This document shows, piece by piece, positions 25,392 through 35,331 of a stretch of DNA of 46,490 nucleotides (its first letter is position 1; each line of letters opens with the position of its first letter). The translations under genes and the position numbers were made by a program. Origin of the DNA: an uncultured Treponema sp. (GTDB taxonomy: Bacteria > Spirochaetota > Spirochaetia > Treponematales > Treponemataceae); NCBI GenBank assembly GCA_938045195.1, contig CALINC010000133.1, forward strand, positions 1 through 46,490, in the 5' to 3' direction. The notes beneath the pieces are model-generated. The model saw only the letters and a program-made list of their open reading frames with translations, did not search any database and had not been told where the DNA came from.

Positions 25392-26145
25392 TTTTATTCA
25401 CTCCGGCAAAAAAATAAAATGCTTGTTCAAGTATATTATTATCATCACATTCATCACCTACAGCAATAATACTTTCGCGTATTTCCTGCAAATCTCCATT
25501 TGCAATTATTGTACCTTTATTCAGCAAAATATGATTTGAACAAATTAAAGCTGCTTGCTTTAAATTATGTGTAGAAATTAAAATTGTTTTACCTTTTGCA
25601 AGTTGTAAAATCTTTTTTTCAAATAGTTTCATTTGTACTGCATCAAGTCCCGATACGGGTTCGTCCAAAATTACCAGAGGCGGATTATGTAAAATAGCTT
25701 GCGCCAATCCTACCCGTTGCTTATATCCTTTAGATAATCCCGCAATTAAACGATCTCTGACCTCTTCAAGTTCACAAAACTCCAGAACGTCATTGACGGA
25801 TTTATCAATTTTTTCTTTTCTCACACAGTGCATTTGTGCAGAGAAAGTTAAAAAGCTGCAAACAGTCATATATCTGTAAAGAGGAGATTGCTCATATAGT
25901 ATACCGATTTTTTGTTTTGCGTCAATTTCATTTTCAAAAATTGAAACGCCGTCTATCAAAATATTTCCTGCATTAGGGCGGCAATAACCTGAAATACAAT
26001 TTATTATACTGCTTTTTCCTGCACCGTTTAAACCGAGCAGTGATGTAATCGCTCCTGTTTTCAATTTAAAAGAAATATTTTCAAAAGCAATGATTTTATT
26101 TTTCTTGTTACCGTAATATTTTGTTAGATTTTTTACTTCCAGCAT
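25363..26145 (-). CDS. ABC transporter ATP-binding protein (GldA-like)
   Basis: A 260-residue cytosolic ATPase. Walker A G-L-N-G-A-G-K-S-S is at 38-46, the signature L-S-K-G-Y-K-Q-R at 137-144, and Walker B L-V-I-L-D-E-P at 157-163. L-S-K-G-Y-K-Q-R-V-G-L-A is typical of the ABC-2 (NatA/GldA/DrrA) group. AGAGGA precedes the ATG. It lies 11 bases after the phosphatase gene, which places an ABC system directly under the same transcript as a membrane PP2C-type phosphatase. Confidence 0.92.
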   Translation of the reverse strand: MLEVKNLTKYYGNKKNKIIAFENISFKLKTGAITSLLGLNGAGKSSIINCISGYCRPNAGNILIDGVSIFENEIDAKQKIGILYEQSPLYRYMTVCSFLTFSAQMHCVRKEKIDKSVNDVLEFCELEEVRDRLIAGLSKGYKQRVGLAQAILHNPPLVILDEPVSGLDAVQMKLFEKKILQLAKGKTILISTHNLKQAALICSNHILLNKGTIIANGDLQEIRESIIAVGDECDDNNILEQAFYFFAGVNKNEFGKIVNE

Positions 26146-26156
26146 TATATCCTCTA

Positions 26157-29100
26157 TTATTTTTTCCGTATAGCTAAAATAGTTAAATCATCATACTGTT
26201 GATCTTCACGAATATTTGTATAATAAAGATATTCATTGGCATTATTGTCCGGTTTTCGGTTGGCGCAGTATGTTTGATATTGTCTAAAGTGCTTGTTTAA
26301 AAACAAATCAATTTTTTTATCAGTCTTAACCATATTTGTATCATTGGCATTCGGGTCGCGATACATTCTAAAAATTTTCTCTATTGAAATTAGACCGATA
26401 ACGGCATCTTCCAGACTTCCGTCTAATGAAGTAAAATCAAAATTAAATTCTTCATCATCAATAGGATTATGCCATTTTTTTAACTGAAATGAACTTTTCG
26501 CAAAAATACTTTCGATAATTTGGCATATACGGTTTTTCCCTAACTCCTCACCGTCTTGTCCTACGGTATGTGTTTCATGTTCTTCATCGGTTTTTAATCC
26601 CGGTTCGGCACAGATGATAGGCTGCAATTTTGCATTTCTAAATAATCTTTTTGCTTCTTCAATTCCGTCAGTGTAAAGAAACAAAACATCGCCTTTATTT
26701 AGTTTTATAGTTTCAACTTTAAAGCCGCCTTTCATATCAATCATAGATGTAGGAAAAACTCCTGCTGCTGAAACTTCGGCTAAAACAATTTCTTTCATTT
26801 TTTTTGAAGCGGCATCATATATATTGATGATATTATCGCCTGCATTACAAAAATGAACTTCTCCCGAAATTGAATCTAAAATACAAAGTGTAAAAGCTGC
26901 AAATCGTCCTTTAAAACTTCTGGATTCAATTAAATCATTTATGCGTGAAACAAGATAATTTATTTTTAATCCGTGAGTTTTAAATTGCCAATCTTGAAAA
27001 TAATCCAAAAATAAAGTAGCAACTTCAACCATGATAAGAGCTGCGGGAACTCCTTTACCTGCAACGTCGCATTTTATAATTGCATAATACCGGTCATCAA
27101 GTTGTATATAATTAAAATAATCTCCCGATACACTTCGGGCTCCCTCATAATAACCGAAAAATTCCACATTATCATTTGCAAATTCTGCGCATGTTAATTT
27201 TTTTCCGCTGGAATCGCTATTAAGAGGCAAAAACATTTTTTGAATTTCTTTACCTATTGTTAAGTCTTTTGATGTCGCAGCGGCTTCTGCAATACTGTTT
27301 GTCATATCATTTATTGTAGCACCTAAGATTCCTATTTCATCTTTAGATTTTATTTTAATGTTTTTATCGGCAAGAGTTTCTTTATCTTCCGTAGAAGTGA
27401 TTACTGCAATATGAGCTATCAATTTTTTTATAGGCGAAACAATAATAGAAGCCAGTATCAATGATCCGCCGATGCCGACTACAACAGAAGCTACTGCAAT
27501 ATAAAAAACCGTACCTATAATAGAACTTTCGGCTTCGGTAATTTTAGCAAGTATATCTTCCGTTGAAATTTGAATATAAACAATGCCATGTACAAAGTTT
27601 TCATTATTTCCGGCTTCTCTGTATAAAACCGGTTTATAAAATAAATATTTTGTTACGGTTTCGGAAAATTCTTTCGGATTAAATTCGGGATAAGACCCCA
27701 TTCCCTTTGCACTTAAATTAGTTAATTCATAATTTAATTTTTCTTCCATTTGACGTATTACCATCTGAATTTCGTTTCTATGTTCAACTGATTTTTTGTC
27801 GGTATGTAATGCAATTTCCATAATATCTTTTGTTAAAGAGTCAATCTGTGCTGCAAGTTTACCGACTTTTTCTTTTGCTTCTTTATCAAGCAAATCAACC
27901 CTTTCTGCAACCACAGCAAATTCATATGAATTGATTTCGAATTCAGCTGTTACAAATTCATTTTCGTCTATTTTACTGGATAAATCATCGTCATTTGTTG
28001 TCCAAACAAAATTATATCCCTCTTTTTCATTATTAATATGATTTCCGGTAATGGTTATAAAGTCAGCTTCATTTAAAGCAGAGATTTGCTTAGGCAAAAG
28101 TTCCAATTCCAATAAGTTTTTTGTAGGAAGATATGCTTTTGCACTTAAACTTAAACTTTCAAGTAAAACATTTGTCCTTGAAAACAAACTTTCAGCTAAA
28201 AGAATCTTTTCTCGATTAGAAAGTATTGCGGTAATCGGTATTGTTAATGCTAAAATTATAGCTATAACCAAAGTTACACTAAATAAAACAAACTTTGTAC
28301 GTAAACCGCCGCCGCGTATTTTTAAATTTGCCGCTTGTTTTCTTTTTTCGATTGACATAACACCTCCGGTTAATAAAGCATAAGCATTTTTTTTAATTTC
28401 AACCGCTTCCCGTAAAGATTTGATAATTTGAACGCTTGAAAACACTAATATAAATAATATAATGATAAGAACTACAATAATGGTAGAGCTATAGAAAATA
28501 GTTTTTGACGGTTCCGTTAGCTCCCAATTATATTTATAATTATTACTATAATTTCCAAATTTCACATTTCCTATATCATCTACAAAAATACTTTCTTTTG
28601 CAAAATATAGACCTCTGGCGGAATGAAGTAATCCGACATAATATTTGCCCATATTTAAATCATCAATTTTAATATTTGAAATCAGTTTATCATTTACAAC
28701 AGTAAAATCGTTTTTATCAAATATTAAATCATATGGAGCCTCCCCGTCAGCATCAATATAAATCTTTTCAATAAACCCGTCAGCGGTAAATCCTTTACCG
28801 ACTATTGAAATTGAAACAATTCCGTTTTTTGCCTGTCTTGATTCAATATTTGAAACAAGGGTATATGGTATGTATTTATTTAATGCGAAAAACTTTACAG
28901 CGGGCTTACTTATATTTCCGGCAACATCGACTGCCGCAACAAGAAGTGCATATATGCCATTGTCGTAATTTTCTATTCGCTGTTTTTCAGATACTCCATT
29001 TAATTTTGATGAATTTAATTTTAATTGAAATTTGTCATACAATACAGCCTGAATAATATCATCGGTTAAAATATTTGCGCCGGCATCTTTTAAAAGATTT

Positions 29101-30749
29101 TTATAGTTTTTAATATCTTCAACATATTGAACATTCTTTATATATCCTTTTATTAATTCGGACTTACCTTCAATATCGGTTTCTGGTTTAGACCATCTAA
29201 TTTCAAAAGTATTGGAATTTAAAAAGCCGTATTTATCCGGCATCAATAAATCAAATTCAGGCGGCATAGGCGGCGTTGTATCGCGTTCACATGCGACAAA
29301 ACTCATCTCCGACCAGTTACCTGCATAATCGCAAATTCTCACACCCAAATACCACACGCCGTCTTCTTCAGGTTCATACGTAAGTTTAGATTCCGTTTTT
29401 AGTTTTGTAATTATGGGTTCTATAAATTCGGGAGGGCTATTCTTAGACCATTCGTAAGCATAACCGGCAATTCCGGAAGAATCATAAGGAAACCTTATAT
29501 GCACAGAAAGTTTTTTCTTTCCTGTTGCTGTTTTTGCATCAAAATCAACAGGAAACAATTCCGGTTTTAACGTGTGAAAATCAGGCTGCACGCGCATAAT
29601 ATTTTGAGTCCCCAAACCCTCCTGCCACAGTAATTGCAAAGAATCGTTTAAAGCAAAAGGCTGCGCAAAAAGCAGATTGCCGTTAATTCGGCGGACAGTA
29701 TTTACTCTCCATTGCAAATTATTCTTTATCGCAATATACAGAGCACTTTTTTTTTCATATTCTTCCGTCCAAACTACTACAGGGCTTCCCTTATACAATA
29801 TAATTTTCGGTGTAAATACCGAACCTCTCTGTGTTGACAGCTCTTTAATTTCCGAGACACGTTCTCCAACGGTATTTAACTCTGCAAATACAACAGTACT
29901 TCTGCTGCTGCGATGCGAAGAGCGTTCCCATACCGCATATATTTTTTTAGCTTCCTCTATGTAAAGAATATGCGGCCGTTGATTTTGAAAACTATCTTCT
30001 CCCGTTATATTTACGGGAACAGACCAAGACTTCCCTCCATCCGGAGAATATGAAGAATACAATTTATAAAGCATTTTATCGTTTATAGAATCAAGTAATT
30101 GAAAAACTATTACATCAGTATTTCCCGCAGCCGTATGCACGGGCAAAAAACTTCGCGGCTTTTTTTTAGCGGTATTAAATTCAATAAAGTCCGTCCACTC
30201 AATACCGTCTTTTGACAAAGAATAATAAAGAGAAAAATTTTCTCCGGCTCCATGCGAAATACATAACATATAAGAACCGTTTGATAAAACCGAAATATAT
30301 GGGGATAGTAAATCATACATTTCAGAAATTATTTCTTTTTTTTCAAAAGTTTGTCCGCCGTCGATACTTTTTAAAATTATAATTGTATTTCTATTTTTTA
30401 TATATGCCGCCAAAATAGTATTATCGTTTCCGACAGCAATTGAAGCTATGGACGGAATACGTGCCGCATAAGCAATAGGTTCTGATATGCGTTCATACAC
30501 ATTCCAATCCCCATTTATATGTACCGCCATTGAAATAAAAATATTTCCTTCGCTTTCATTCTTTTTAACGGCTTCTTCCCATATTGCAGCAGAAATATTT
30601 CCGTTCGATGCAGATTGCAAAAATTGTCCATTGCGTTTACTCAAAGCCTCAGGAGTTTCCCAATAAAAGTCTTGTGAATAGCCGCAGAATAAAATCAAGC
30701 AAAATAAAAAAAGAAAAATCGGTTTTAAATTTTTATTATAGTTAATCAT
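26157..30749 (-). CDS. Large membrane SpoIIE-type (PP2C) phosphatase with beta-propeller ectodomain
   Basis: A 1530-residue sensor-phosphatase. A signal peptide or anchor is at 8-24. Residues about 30-400 contain repeated S-x-D-G-G-x-x-W-type motifs (D-G-G-Q-T-F, D-G-I-E-W, D-G-G-K-S-W), which indicates a BNR/sialidase-like propeller. About 400-730 carries fibronectin/Ig-like domains (S-G-I-A-G-Y-A-Y-E-W, and D-T-T-P-P-M-P-P). Membrane helices lie near 748-768, 815-840 and 1077-1107, with an extracytoplasmic sensor between the last two. A HAMP domain follows, then a SpoIIE phosphatase with G-D-Y-F (about 1211), D-V-A-G-K-G (about 1230), Y-T-D-G-I-E-E-A (about 1355) and a final D-D-L-T-I-L. 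About 120 extra residues precede the last motif. Such domains usually dephosphorylate anti-anti-sigma factors; none is seen here. Confidence 0.88.
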   Translation of the reverse strand: MINYNKNLKPIFLFLFCLILFCGYSQDFYWETPEALSKRNGQFLQSASNGNISAAIWEEAVKKNESEGNIFISMAVHINGDWNVYERISEPIAYAARIPSIASIAVGNDNTILAAYIKNRNTIIILKSIDGGQTFEKKEIISEMYDLLSPYISVLSNGSYMLCISHGAGENFSLYYSLSKDGIEWTDFIEFNTAKKKPRSFLPVHTAAGNTDVIVFQLLDSINDKMLYKLYSSYSPDGGKSWSVPVNITGEDSFQNQRPHILYIEEAKKIYAVWERSSHRSSRSTVVFAELNTVGERVSEIKELSTQRGSVFTPKIILYKGSPVVVWTEEYEKKSALYIAIKNNLQWRVNTVRRINGNLLFAQPFALNDSLQLLWQEGLGTQNIMRVQPDFHTLKPELFPVDFDAKTATGKKKLSVHIRFPYDSSGIAGYAYEWSKNSPPEFIEPIITKLKTESKLTYEPEEDGVWYLGVRICDYAGNWSEMSFVACERDTTPPMPPEFDLLMPDKYGFLNSNTFEIRWSKPETDIEGKSELIKGYIKNVQYVEDIKNYKNLLKDAGANILTDDIIQAVLYDKFQLKLNSSKLNGVSEKQRIENYDNGIYALLVAAVDVAGNISKPAVKFFALNKYIPYTLVSNIESRQAKNGIVSISIVGKGFTADGFIEKIYIDADGEAPYDLIFDKNDFTVVNDKLISNIKIDDLNMGKYYVGLLHSARGLYFAKESIFVDDIGNVKFGNYSNNYKYNWELTEPSKTIFYSSTIIVVLIIILFILVFSSVQIIKSLREAVEIKKNAYALLTGGVMSIEKRKQAANLKIRGGGLRTKFVLFSVTLVIAIILALTIPITAILSNREKILLAESLFSRTNVLLESLSLSAKAYLPTKNLLELELLPKQISALNEADFITITGNHINNEKEGYNFVWTTNDDDLSSKIDENEFVTAEFEINSYEFAVVAERVDLLDKEAKEKVGKLAAQIDSLTKDIMEIALHTDKKSVEHRNEIQMVIRQMEEKLNYELTNLSAKGMGSYPEFNPKEFSETVTKYLFYKPVLYREAGNNENFVHGIVYIQISTEDILAKITEAESSIIGTVFYIAVASVVVGIGGSLILASIIVSPIKKLIAHIAVITSTEDKETLADKNIKIKSKDEIGILGATINDMTNSIAEAAATSKDLTIGKEIQKMFLPLNSDSSGKKLTCAEFANDNVEFFGYYEGARSVSGDYFNYIQLDDRYYAIIKCDVAGKGVPAALIMVEVATLFLDYFQDWQFKTHGLKINYLVSRINDLIESRSFKGRFAAFTLCILDSISGEVHFCNAGDNIINIYDAASKKMKEIVLAEVSAAGVFPTSMIDMKGGFKVETIKLNKGDVLFLYTDGIEEAKRLFRNAKLQPIICAEPGLKTDEEHETHTVGQDGEELGKNRICQIIESIFAKSSFQLKKWHNPIDDEEFNFDFTSLDGSLEDAVIGLISIEKIFRMYRDPNANDTNMVKTDKKIDLFLNKHFRQYQTYCANRKPDNNANEYLYYTNIREDQQYDDLTILAIRKK

Positions 30750-33721
30750 AATTGTGCGTCAATCCTCTTTTTTAATTCCCGTACTTTTGCGGAGTTTTTT
30801 GCATTCTTATCCTGCATAAGTTGTTCTACTAATGCGGCAGCAATTATTTTATTTCCTTTTATCATTTCAGAAACAGCTTGCCGGTATTTTGCTTCATTTG
30901 CCGCGGACAATACAATTACGGAACCTCCGCCCATATTCATCTGAATTTCGTCTTTTAATCTAACGGCTTCTATATTTTCTATATTCAATTTAATTGCCCT
31001 GTCTAATTGTTGAACAGCAAGAGGAAAGTCAAACGTATTTCTGGAGGCGAATATTTTCCTTGCAGATTCGGTAAGTTGTTTAGATTCTGCAATTGCCTTA
31101 AAGTCGGGCGGCGGCATTTTTATTCCAAGATAAATTTCTATTTCATCTTTTAATGCCGCAATGCCCGGGAATCTTTTATCAATACTGTATAAATCCAATA
31201 AGTCGCTATATGAACGCTGTGAATTAATTTTATATTCCTGTTTAATTGTAACAAGTTTTCTACTAAACTGTGTATTAAAATTTTTAGGGTCAAGAAGTTT
31301 ATCTATCTTTAAATTTAATTGACCTGCAGTTTCATTAAAAGGATAAACTAAAAGCACTTGTTTAATATTTTCTCGTGCGTCATTTAAATTCTGCAATGCA
31401 GTTTCTCTTTCCGCTGAATTTATTTTCTTAGCGGCTGCAGTATAAAGTTGAGTTGCATTATTTAAAAGTTGAACAATTTGCGGATATAAAGGAGCCGTCA
31501 GCGGAACTGTTCTACCCGTTTTTAAAAAGTCTGCAGTACTTACAATGCTAAGCCAGTTTGTAACTTCCTCATTTAATTCAACATGAGTTACTGCCCATCT
31601 GTTACGCGCTAGTATTAAAGCATCTTCTGCACTTTGAAATTCGCCGTTAAAATAATGTTTTTTTGCAGCATCCAAATAATTCCTTACATCACGGATAACA
31701 ACAGCATTTTCAGCATCATTTATTTCAGTGCCCAGTTTATAAAGTCTTTCGTCAGTCATCTTTAAATATTCATCATTGCTTTCAAGCTGTAATGCTTCAT
31801 CCGTTTTTATTCTTGATAATTCAATATGTTCCCGTGCCGCATTAAAATTTCCCTTTTTTAAATATTGGCGAGCCTGTTCATACCGTAAATCCGATTCATC
31901 TTTTGCCAATTGAATTCTAATTACTAATGTATTTGAGTATGTAATATCGTTTTTTATACTACTCGACAAATTTCTTAAATTTGAAATTGTCTCATTTACT
32001 CCGTTGATATGTTTTGAAAACACATCGCTTAAACTTAAAAACGGCTCAATCGGTGCGACCTGCAAGGTAAACTTTTTTAATAATTCAATATCTTTTTCTA
32101 CAACTTTTTTAAGCGCAGTTAATTCCTTTAACGCCAATATGGGCGAAGTTTTAACACTTTCATTTTTAAGTTCTTCGGTTTTAATTTTTTCATTTTGTGG
32201 AATTAATGAACGCCATACTTCATAGTCTTTTTTGCCGGTTTCCAAAACCGTTTCGCCGGCTTTATCTTTTATAATAGCCATTTGTTCAAATAAATTTAAA
32301 CGAATAGACGCAATGTGTTCCAAAATAAGATTTTGTTTTGATTTTAAAAGCTCTATTTCCTGATCCAAACCTGTATTGGAATGATAACGGTTTTTAGCAA
32401 ATAATTCTTCAGCAGCAAGTGCCGTTGAATGAATTGTACTTGCAATATTATACAAATCGGTTACACGGATATTTTTTTCATCCCGTAAATCATAGGCAGA
32501 ACCTATATAGTCTTCCGTAATTATATTTCTGCTTTTTTCAAACACCAACAATTCCGAATAAACTTTTTTTGCCGCAATAATGTTTTCAATTAAATTCGAC
32601 GCGGTCTGTAGTTTCTCGTTTTGTTTATCCGTATCTATTTTTACAAATCTGAATTTGGAAGAGCTTGCTTGTGCAGAATATACTTTTTGTAAATATTTTA
32701 AATAGTCGTTTATGTATAAAATATTTTTATCAAACGAATCGGAAACGATTGTATCAAAATTAAAATCATCGCATAACTCCTTAAAAAGATTCCGAATTTC
32801 CGCCCAGAAAAAATCGCTGACTGAATCTAATCCGAAAAAGAACCCCGCTTCCATTGCGCCTTCCACACCTTCAAAGCTAACGGCAGAATTCCTTCCTATA
32901 GTGAGCCTATAAGCAAACGGTAAAAGAGTTTCATCAATATCTTTATTTTGTTTCGCTTCCTCCTCATAGATATTTTTTAAAATAGAACCGCTATGTACCG
33001 CACTTTCTATAAGACTGCATAAATCCTTTGCCAATAATTCGAGTGCTCCGAATTCTCGTTCGATCAAAGCACTGTTATGATTTTTTATTTGGGTATTAAG
33101 TTTTTCTGAGGTTCTTATAAAATTTTCATAAGTAACTTTATATTTCTTTACGATATCTTTAACATCATTAATTTGTTTATTTACATCATCTAAAATTTTC
33201 TCCTCGGCATTTTCCGTCTGAAATTTATCATTATATATTGAATAGCCTTTAACAAACGTATCCGCCGCTTTGTTATATTCTTTTTCATTGATATACGCAA
33301 TGCCCTGTTCCATATACATAATAAACCGTATGCGTTGAAGCGCGTAAATTGAAGAAATTTTTAATTTTTCCAAAAAATACTCAACATCAGGATTCATATC
33401 ATGCCGATGTTGTTCAAGCTCCAAAATGAGAGCAAGTTTTTTTTCATTGTTGTCGGGTTCTTCATAAAGCAAATTTAAAAGTGCTTCAAATTGATCTTGA
33501 AACTCGTTTTGACTTTGCATTGCCTTTTGTACCAACTTGATTGCATGTTCCGATGATTCGGGCTTGGTTTCAAAAATTTGTGCAATTTCCTCAAGTGCTT
33601 CATTGTTTTTATTGGAATTTATAAGAATTTCGGCATTATCATAATCACCGCTACCGCGTGCATATCCTAAGACAAAAAGAGAAAAAATAAATACCAATAT
33701 AAACCAAAATTTTTTATTCAA
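30746..33721 (-). CDS. Exported helical/TPR-like protein of unknown function
   Basis: A 991-residue protein with a Sec signal peptide (about 1-22, ending near Y-A-R-G). It is almost entirely helical. TPR-like units are visible: Y-D-N-A-E-I-L-I-N-S-N-K-N-N-E-A-L (about 27-43), A-Y-I-N-E-K-E-Y-N-K-A-A-D-T-F, Y-L-K-K-G-N-F-N-A-A-R-E-H-I, and Y-F-N-G-E-F-Q-S-A-E-D-A-L. Long coiled-coil-prone stretches fill the middle. The start is TTG at 33721, with GAAGG about ten bases upstream. Its stop overlaps the phosphatase start (ATGA), so the two are probably made together; it may be the periplasmic partner of that receptor. I do not recognise a named family. Confidence 0.8.
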   Translation of the reverse strand: MNKKFWFILVFIFSLFVLGYARGSGDYDNAEILINSNKNNEALEEIAQIFETKPESSEHAIKLVQKAMQSQNEFQDQFEALLNLLYEEPDNNEKKLALILELEQHRHDMNPDVEYFLEKLKISSIYALQRIRFIMYMEQGIAYINEKEYNKAADTFVKGYSIYNDKFQTENAEEKILDDVNKQINDVKDIVKKYKVTYENFIRTSEKLNTQIKNHNSALIEREFGALELLAKDLCSLIESAVHSGSILKNIYEEEAKQNKDIDETLLPFAYRLTIGRNSAVSFEGVEGAMEAGFFFGLDSVSDFFWAEIRNLFKELCDDFNFDTIVSDSFDKNILYINDYLKYLQKVYSAQASSSKFRFVKIDTDKQNEKLQTASNLIENIIAAKKVYSELLVFEKSRNIITEDYIGSAYDLRDEKNIRVTDLYNIASTIHSTALAAEELFAKNRYHSNTGLDQEIELLKSKQNLILEHIASIRLNLFEQMAIIKDKAGETVLETGKKDYEVWRSLIPQNEKIKTEELKNESVKTSPILALKELTALKKVVEKDIELLKKFTLQVAPIEPFLSLSDVFSKHINGVNETISNLRNLSSSIKNDITYSNTLVIRIQLAKDESDLRYEQARQYLKKGNFNAAREHIELSRIKTDEALQLESNDEYLKMTDERLYKLGTEINDAENAVVIRDVRNYLDAAKKHYFNGEFQSAEDALILARNRWAVTHVELNEEVTNWLSIVSTADFLKTGRTVPLTAPLYPQIVQLLNNATQLYTAAAKKINSAERETALQNLNDARENIKQVLLVYPFNETAGQLNLKIDKLLDPKNFNTQFSRKLVTIKQEYKINSQRSYSDLLDLYSIDKRFPGIAALKDEIEIYLGIKMPPPDFKAIAESKQLTESARKIFASRNTFDFPLAVQQLDRAIKLNIENIEAVRLKDEIQMNMGGGSVIVLSAANEAKYRQAVSEMIKGNKIIAAALVEQLMQDKNAKNSAKVRELKKRIDAQL

Positions 33722-33971
33722 CCCAAAAAACCTTCAAAAATCTCAAAATACAAATTTTCCCTATATCAATTATCGGAATCATATTGACTTTTTTTATAAA
33801 AATCTCTAAAAATAAACAATAAAATACCGAAATGTATATGTGGGTATCTCTAAACAACTGAAGTTTTTAAGAGGTTACCCTGTAAGAAATCAACGGTCTT
33901 ATAAATTCATCAAAAAAGTTATGCTGATGAATGTGAGCCATTTTGCACGAGCCGTATTTTATAGTATACTT
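33722..33971. other. Divergent intergenic region with hairpin copies
   Basis: This 250-base gap separates the helical-protein gene and the UPF0164 gene. It holds an imperfect hairpin (33842-33880) related to the right end of the 4606-4702 element, and an inverted repeat TTCATCA...TGATGAA (about 33906-33931). No gene is visible. Confidence 0.5.
33842..33880. repeat. Hairpin copy of the dispersed element
   Basis: The outer arms GGGTA and TTACCC enclose CTCTAAA and TTAAGAG. The segment CTAAACAACTGAAGTTTTTA followed by AGAGGTTACCC is clearly related to 4671-4699. It lies in the gap upstream of the UPF0164 gene. Confidence 0.5.
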
Positions 33972-35255
33972 ATGAAGAAACTTATTCAAGCGTTTTTGAT
34001 AATTATTTTTTTCTCATTTTCGGAAAACACGGCTTTTTCCATTGATATATCAAAAGCATATTCCGATGTTTCAAAAGCATTCGAGATTTTTATTCAAAAA
34101 AATGAAGGAGAAACCGCTTTCCGTTCGCTCTTAATTCCGTCAGGCGGAAGATTTGAAGGCTTGGCATACGCATTTACGGCTCTTTCAAACGACATAAGTT
34201 TTTTTGACGCAAATCCCGCTGCAAGTGCGGTCTTACAAAACACCGAGCTGAATTTCTTACATAACAGTTGGATTGCGGATTCAAAACTTGAAACCGTAGG
34301 CTATACTCAGCGAAAAAACAATATAGGCTGGGGAAGCTCATTACGATGTTTTTACATTCCTTTTACCGAATACGGTTCATTGGGTGAAAAAAAATCTTCG
34401 GGTTTTTACAGCGAAACTTTTTTGACTGTAAATTTTGCATATAATTTTATAGCCGGTTATAATTTTAAAGGTTTAACCATAGGCGGTAATCTTAAATTGG
34501 GAATTAGAGCAATGCCCCCCTTTGCCGGACATGATAATGAAACCGATTCGGTTTCGGAAAGAATAAAAAAAGCAAAACAACAAAACGGCTATGCCGTATT
34601 GGGTGATTTTGGAATTCTTATCCGTGCAAATCTTGCAAAAAAGTTTTATGACGACGAGCCCAATTTTTATTTTGGATTTATAATGAAAAATTTTGGAACT
34701 CCGATTAAAGGCGAGCTTCCGCCGTCGTATATTTCCATAGGTATTGCTTACCGTCCCGTATCTTTTTTTCTGTTTGCAGTGGATATAAGCCAAAATATTC
34801 ATTTAAAAAAGATACTATCCTCCGGATTTCCGTCTGCCAGCCTTGGAATTATGTTTTCAATAACAAAATATTTTAATCTTGTAACGGGGTTCGGTATTCG
34901 CGGCGGTAATCCTCATATCAGTTTAGGCGGAGAGGTTAATTTGGAAAATATCCGCATAAATGCAAATTACACATTGGATATGGCAAGTCAAACGGTAAAT
35001 TTAAATCGAATTAGTTTGGGTATAAAAATATTACTCGGCGACGGCGGACGAAAACAACAAAAAAATAAAATTGAACAACTTTATCTGCAAGGTTTAAAAG
35101 AATATAACAAAAAAAATTATTCCGGAGCGATTGATATATGGAAAAAAATTCTTGAAACGGATAAACGTTTTGACCCTGCACGCGAAGGAATTGAGCTTGC
35201 CGAAAAGCAAAAAAAACTTCAAGAATCACTAAATAAGATATTATTATTGGAATAA
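33972..35255 (+). CDS. UPF0164-family (FadL-like) outer-membrane protein with TPR tail
   Basis: A 427-residue exported protein. The ATG at 33972 gives a good Sec signal (to about residue 24); the long reading from 33840 runs through a hairpin and is not supported. The G-G-R-F-E-G-L-A-Y-A-F-T-A-L...D-I-S-F-F-D-A-N-P-A-A-S-A block (about 56-90) is characteristic of UPF0164, a treponemal family modelled as FadL-like barrels for hydrophobic solutes. Alternating beta-strands follow to about 355. The tail (about 370-427) holds a TPR-like unit, Y-N-K-K-N-Y-S-G-A-I-D-I-W. A promoter-like TATACT lies just before the ATG, but its spacing does not fit well. Confidence 0.82.
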   Translation: MKKLIQAFLIIIFFSFSENTAFSIDISKAYSDVSKAFEIFIQKNEGETAFRSLLIPSGGRFEGLAYAFTALSNDISFFDANPAASAVLQNTELNFLHNSWIADSKLETVGYTQRKNNIGWGSSLRCFYIPFTEYGSLGEKKSSGFYSETFLTVNFAYNFIAGYNFKGLTIGGNLKLGIRAMPPFAGHDNETDSVSERIKKAKQQNGYAVLGDFGILIRANLAKKFYDDEPNFYFGFIMKNFGTPIKGELPPSYISIGIAYRPVSFFLFAVDISQNIHLKKILSSGFPSASLGIMFSITKYFNLVTGFGIRGGNPHISLGGEVNLENIRINANYTLDMASQTVNLNRISLGIKILLGDGGRKQQKNKIEQLYLQGLKEYNKKNYSGAIDIWKKILETDKRFDPAREGIELAEKQKKLQESLNKILLLE

Positions 35256-35331
35256 TAGTAAAGAGTTGGATAATTTAACTTAACTTGTGTTGAATTTTTA
35301 CCGATAAATAAAACGAGCTGGAGAATTTATT

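Noticed and set aside
23131..26145. Calling the Gld-like genes a gliding-motility system
   Set aside because: Only ATPase, permease and GldG/DUF4340-like proteins are present; such ABC-2 systems are widespread and the gliding role is specific to Bacteroidetes.
33943..33970. TTGCAC-16-TATACT promoter for the UPF0164 gene
   Set aside because: The -10 box ends one base before the ATG, so the transcript would begin inside the gene; another promoter or start must be used.
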